Assembly: GCA_965279355.1 (NCBI GenBank)
Contig: OZ257155.1
Span: 3,596,001-3,660,000 of the forward strand
DNA from: G965279355 sp965279355
Lineage (GTDB): Bacteria > Pseudomonadota > Alphaproteobacteria > CACIAM-22H2
DNA: 64,000 bases
Reading direction: 5' to 3'
Shown: positions 62,629 through 64,000 of the stretch, one piece after another
Numbering within the stretch: position 1 is the stretch's first letter
How the letters are laid out: the number at the start of each line of letters is the position of its first letter
Program-made: the position numbers and the translations under genes
Notes under the pieces: model-generated
The model's input: only the letters and a program-made list of their open reading frames with translations
The model's database searches: none
What the model was told of the DNA's origin: nothing

Positions 62629-64000
<1,372 letters not shown>

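Overview
The window looks like a contiguous piece of a GC-rich alphaproteobacterial chromosome. The case rests on gene order and gene type: dapF-mtaB-ftsY; ffh-rpsP-rimM-trmD-rplS followed by leuC, leuD, leuB and asd; sdhCDAB; and zapE-mdh-sucCD-sucAB-lpdA. A short FtsY, a type-3 (LDH-like) malate dehydrogenase, a PmtA-like phospholipid methyltransferase and two solitary Bug-type receptors fit Hyphomicrobiales or Rhodospirillales-like relatives. I cannot name a genus. No rRNA, tRNA, CRISPR array, phage or complete insertion sequence was recognised.

Layout. 0-1.3 kb: the 3' part of a membrane histidine kinase. 1.4-12 kb: an accessory catabolic region. Its leftward arm holds a LysR regulator, two Bug receptors, a ThDP enzyme, an arylmalonate-decarboxylase-like protein and a TauD/TfdA dioxygenase. 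Its rightward arm holds an extradiol-dioxygenase-like protein, an FAD aromatic hydroxylase and a secreted esterase-like hydrolase. Two copies of a CATAA-N7-TTATG dyad flank the LysR gene. 12.3-16.5 kb: an MFS transporter, an ECF sigma/anti-sigma pair, a small hypothetical gene and a 12-codon gene for a lysine-only-type basic peptide. 16.5-19.7 kb: dapF-mtaB-ftsY, with a palindromic repeat inserted in frame inside mtaB. 19.8-24.5 kb: a CgeB-like glycosyltransferase, an EamA transporter, an orphan FlgC-like rod protein, an exported protein, a second TauD enzyme and a 79-residue CxxC protein.

24.7-37.1 kb: housekeeping genes for SRP, ribosome assembly, leucine biosynthesis and aspartate semialdehyde. 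Two RDD membrane proteins (the second less GC-rich) sit between leuC and leuD, and a class III cyclase, a dienelactone hydrolase and a PmtA-like enzyme sit between leuB and asd. 37.2-40.2 kb: a LysE exporter, a CitE-like lyase and 1.4 kb with no convincing gene. 40.2-43.6 kb: sdhCDAB. 43.7-49.8 kb: a probable STAS-like protein, a fusion of a PEMT/ICMT-type methyltransferase with an LtaS/MdoB-type phosphoglycerol transferase, a periplasmic GDPD, a racemase-family protein, an EamA transporter and a DUF6494-like protein. 49.9-53.8 kb: an iron(III) ABC importer with three copies of a Fur-box-like 15-mer. 53.9-64 kb: zapE, mdh, sucCD, sucAB and lpdA, cut by the window end.

Four families of palindromic interspersed repeats (A, B, C and D) occur in the window. 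Most copies lie between genes; family D lies inside mtaB. The best candidates for something undescribed are the 12-residue lysine peptide, the in-frame element in mtaB, the methyltransferase-phosphoglycerol transferase fusion with its GDPD neighbour, and the LysR regulon with its paired dyads.
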